Assembly: GCF_030440595.1 (NCBI RefSeq)
Contig: NZ_CP047452.1
Coordinates: 620,001-684,000, forward strand
Direction of reading: 5' to 3'
DNA from: Corynebacterium glucuronolyticum DSM 44120
Lineage (GTDB): Bacteria > Actinomycetota > Actinomycetes > Mycobacteriales > Mycobacteriaceae
DNA length: 64,000 nt
Shown: in pieces, positions 61,693-64,000 of the stretch
How positions within the stretch are numbered: position 1 is the first letter of the stretch
Layout of the letters: each line of letters opens with the position of its first letter
Notes under the pieces: generated by a model
Database searches by the model: none
Told to the model about the DNA's origin: nothing
What the model saw: the letters and a program-made list of their open reading frames with translations, nothing else
Made by a program: the position numbers and the translations under genes

Positions 61693-62694
61693 CTACATCT
61701 CCCAATCGACGTTGCTGCGCAGGGCCTCGAGAAGGGAACGGACGGCTACGACACGACGAGCGGAGGCACCTTCCAGGGCATCGAGGGCGCACTCGGGGTC
61801 GGCGGGCGGGCCCATGTGTGTACAGCCACGGGGGCAGTCTTCTGCAGCAGATGCGAGATCGGGGAACACCTGCACGACAGTATCTGCGTCAACGTGCGCC
61901 AGCCCGAACGAGCGAATGCCGGGGGTATCAATGATCCAGCCACCCTGCGGCAACGGTAGCGCGACGGATTGCGTGGAGGTGTGGCGACCCTTGCCCACCG
62001 CACTGACCTCGCCGGTGACCCGGTCAGCATCGGGGACGAGGCGGTTGACGAGGGTGGACTTGCCCACACCGCTGTGGCCGATCAGCGCCGTAGTGTGGCC
62101 AGCGACCACGCGTTCTACGTCGGCAAGGTCATCCTCCACCCCGGCAAGAATCACTTTCACGTCGAGATCGGCGAACTCCTCCGCAAACGGGGTGGGATCC
62201 GTGAGGTCGGATTTAGTCAGGCACAGGATCGGCGTGATGTTTCCCACGAAGGCCGCGATGAGCGCCCGCGCCACAAACCCCGCGCGCGGCGGGGGATCAG
62301 CGACGGCAGTGACGATGAGCAGTTGCTCCGCATTGGCAACGACGATCCGCTCGTACGGGTCGGTGTCATCGGCAGTGCGCCGGAGCACGGACGTACGGTC
62401 CTCCAGTTTGACGATGCGCGCCAGGGTGTCCTTCTTACCACTCGTGTCGCCTACGAGCCCCACGCGGTCGCCTACGACGATAGTCGTGCGCCCTAGTTCG
62501 CGCGCACGCATAGCGGTGACGGGTGCCTCCTGGCCATCGAGGATGACTCCCCACCGGCCACGATCCTTGGTGATGACCGTGCCGAATTTCGCGTCCTTGT
62601 GGCTGGGGCGCTTCTTCGTCCGCGGACGGGAACCCTTGCCCGGGCGAATTTTGACATCCGACTCGTCGTAGCTGGAGTAGCTTCTACGCGGCAA
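61693..62694 (-). CDS. rsgA: Small ribosomal subunit biogenesis GTPase RsgA
   Basis: A 333-residue circularly permuted GTPase acting in late 30S assembly. The order G4 (LTKSD), G1 (GHSGVGKSTLVN), G3 (DTPGIRSFG) is diagnostic, and the C-terminal zinc knuckle has CPRGCTHMGPPADPEC. The N-terminus is a basic OB-like region (PGKGSRPRTKKRPSHKD). The TTG at 62694 (SLPRRSYSSYDESDV) has GGGAGG about eight bases upstream and overlaps the aroA stop; TTG 62718 is the alternative. It follows aroA, as in C. glutamicum. Confidence 0.93.
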   Translation of the reverse strand: MPRRSYSSYDESDVKIRPGKGSRPRTKKRPSHKDAKFGTVITKDRGRWGVILDGQEAPVTAMRARELGRTTIVVGDRVGLVGDTSGKKDTLARIVKLEDRTSVLRRTADDTDPYERIVVANAEQLLIVTAVADPPPRAGFVARALIAAFVGNITPILCLTKSDLTDPTPFAEEFADLDVKVILAGVEDDLADVERVVAGHTTALIGHSGVGKSTLVNRLVPDADRVTGEVSAVGKGRHTSTQSVALPLPQGGWIIDTPGIRSFGLAHVDADTVVQVFPDLASAAEDCPRGCTHMGPPADPECALDALEGASARRVVAVRSLLEALRSNVDWEM

Positions 62695-63967
62695 GGAGCG
62701 CCTCCCACATTCGGGCAAAGTCGGGCATCGTCTTGGAGGTTGTTTCGATATTCTCCACGAACGTGTCCTTCACTTTCAGTCCAACGATGGCACCGGCAGT
62801 GGCCATGCGGTGGTCCTCGTAGGAGCGCCACAGTCCACCCGTCATGGGGGCGGGCGTGATTGCGAGGCCATCAGCTAGTTCTTCGCAGCCACAGCCGAGG
62901 TTTGTCAGTTCTGCAGTGAGGGCCTGCAGTCGGTCGGTCTCATGTCCGCGCAGGTGGGCGATGCCGGTCAGCCTCGACGGGGAATCGGCGAAGGCGCACA
63001 CAGCGGCGACGGTGGGGGTCAGTTCCCCCACAGCCGATAGGTCGGCATCGATCCCGTGGAGGACGCCAACGGCGGGCCCGGACACAGTGAGGGTGCCGTC
63101 GCTAGAAAGTTCGTGGGTACACCCCATCGCGTCGAAGATATGGCGGATATCGTCGCCGGGCTGCGTGGTCGTCGCAGGCCAGCCAGGCACACTCACGTGG
63201 CCGCCGGTAACGGCAGCTGCGGCCAGGAAGGCGGCCGCGTTGGAGAGATCGGGCTCGATGGTCACTTCGCCGCCGGCGTACTCCTGGTGAGGTACCGTCC
63301 ATGAATACGTGCCGGTTTCCTCATCGTGGTGCTGCGTGCCTACCACGCCGGCTGTGTGCAACATGTCGAGGGTCATCTCAATGTGGGGCAGCGAGGGCAC
63401 GGAGTCACCCGTGTGGATGACGGTGACACCGGCAGGAAAGCGTGCGCCGGAAAGCAACAAGCCGGAGACGAACTGCGAGGAGGCCGAGGCATCGATGCGG
63501 GCCGTGCCGCCTGTAATGGGGCCGGAGACCGTCATCGGCAGCGTCTCGCCCTCGACGTGTGCCCCGAGCTGTACCAGCGCATCGGTCATCGTGGACATGG
63601 GGCGGCGACGTGCTGCCTGGTCGCCGCCGATAAGCGTGGGGGTGGCGGACAAAGCCGCAACCGGCGGGACGAACCGCATGACCGTGCCTGCCAGTCCGCA
63701 GTCGACCCGTCCACCTCCTGTGACGGGGCCGGGGCGGACGGTGACCGTCGAGCCGTCGACGTCTACCTCGCAGCCGAGGGTGCGCAGTGCGTCGGCCATG
63801 AGGTCGCTGTCGCGGGAGGCGAGAGCGCCACGGATGACGGACGGCGAGGTCGCACCGGCGGCGATGATCAACGCGCGGTTGGTCATCGACTTGGATCCAG
63901 GGACGGTAACGGTGCCGTCGACGGGGGACGGATGATACGGGGCAGACCAAGAAGTGCTCACAACCAC
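62684..63967 (-). CDS. aroA: 3-phosphoshikimate 1-carboxyvinyltransferase
   Basis: EPSP synthase makes 5-enolpyruvylshikimate-3-phosphate in aromatic amino acid synthesis. The approximately 427-residue protein has the N-terminal substrate loop VPGSKSMTNRALIIAA, GLAGTVMRFVPPVAAL and the C-terminal YEDHRMATAGAIVGLK. The sequence around LAGTVMRF lacks the usual Gly-Asn-Ala-Gly-Thr arrangement but is normal for actinobacteria. GTG 63967 and GTG 63961 are both possible starts; the latter gives VSTSWSAPYHPSP. It overlaps the rsgA start and is divergent from the next gene. Confidence 0.94.
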   Translation of the reverse strand: MVVSTSWSAPYHPSPVDGTVTVPGSKSMTNRALIIAAGATSPSVIRGALASRDSDLMADALRTLGCEVDVDGSTVTVRPGPVTGGGRVDCGLAGTVMRFVPPVAALSATPTLIGGDQAARRRPMSTMTDALVQLGAHVEGETLPMTVSGPITGGTARIDASASSQFVSGLLLSGARFPAGVTVIHTGDSVPSLPHIEMTLDMLHTAGVVGTQHHDEETGTYSWTVPHQEYAGGEVTIEPDLSNAAAFLAAAAVTGGHVSVPGWPATTTQPGDDIRHIFDAMGCTHELSSDGTLTVSGPAVGVLHGIDADLSAVGELTPTVAAVCAFADSPSRLTGIAHLRGHETDRLQALTAELTNLGCGCEELADGLAITPAPMTGGLWRSYEDHRMATAGAIVGLKVKDTFVENIETTSKTMPDFARMWEALLAA

Positions 63968-63980
63968 TAATCTTAAACGT

Positions 63981-64000
63981 ATGTGTGGTCGATTCGTGCT
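63981..64000 (+). CDS. SRAP/YedK (HMCES-like) protein, first codons only
   Basis: Only 20 bases are in the window, but the ATG is followed by codons for CGRFV. MCGRF is the diagnostic start of SRAP proteins, in which Cys2 becomes the catalytic nucleophile that crosslinks to abasic sites in single-stranded DNA. It is divergent from aroA, 13 bases away. Confidence 0.6.

Overview
The window is a stretch of a high-GC Gram-positive chromosome that looks like Corynebacterium. The evidence is gene content and order: upp, a fused biotin-carboxylase/BCCP subunit (accBC), accD1 with a small epsilon subunit (accE), birA, purK-purE, a trehalose-type ABC importer, an LCP ligase (lcpA) next to rhamnose and mannose nucleotide-sugar genes, a WhiB2-type regulator, and the actinobacterial block tmk / mtrA-mtrB-lpqB / comF / hpf / secA / rsgA-aroA. 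Nearly all genes are ordinary housekeeping genes in a conserved order. I saw no rRNA, tRNA, insertion sequence, prophage or CRISPR array.

Layout. 1-6.5 kb: a partial unknown gene, a WXG100-like/NlpC pair, upp, an XRE regulator, pmmB and an M20 amidohydrolase. 6.7-23 kb: central carbon and fatty-acid precursor supply (lpdA-like flavoprotein, pyc, accBC, rhodanese, a secreted 5'-nucleotidase, a DUF3151 gene, maf, an OPT transporter, accE-accD1). 23-27.6 kb: birA, a PH-domain membrane protein, purK, purE, a DUF218 protein and an HNH nuclease. 27.7-33.5 kb: the tusK-tusE / tusF-tusG importer, interrupted by a divergent patatin gene, plus a TIGR03089 gene. 33.5-43.3 kb: cell-envelope sugars (lcpA, rmlD, wbbL, manC, whiB2, DUF3499, manB, a TobH-like gene, manA). 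43.3-46.7 kb: accessory genes, a decayed ychJ-like gene, tmk and a long non-coding region. 46.7-55.5 kb: mtrA-mtrB-lpqB, comF, hpf, secA. 55.6-64 kb: small genes, a metal ABC importer, rsgA, aroA and the first codons of a YedK/HMCES gene.

The genes cooperate in a few themes. pyc, accBC, accD1, accE and birA supply and charge the biotin enzymes that make oxaloacetate and malonyl-CoA. manA, manB, pmmB and manC make GDP-mannose, while rmlD, wbbL and lcpA build and attach arabinogalactan. mtrAB-lpqB senses envelope state. The ABC operon at 57.3-61 kb imports a divalent metal.

The most unusual signal is not a gene. The non-palindromic word GCTTGGTAG (either strand) occurs 21 times between 23,086 and 36,226. 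Its 8-base core CTTGGTAG occurs 30 times there, but I found only two cores in the other 51 kb, about what chance predicts. Copies lie in all reading frames, on both strands, in stop codons, near a ribosome-binding site and in a terminator loop, and they often force rare codons. This points to selection on the DNA word itself, for example as sites for a DNA-binding protein marking a ~13 kb chromosomal domain. I know of no described corynebacterial system that fits. Five intergenic regions also carry short tandem repeats, each with a different unit.
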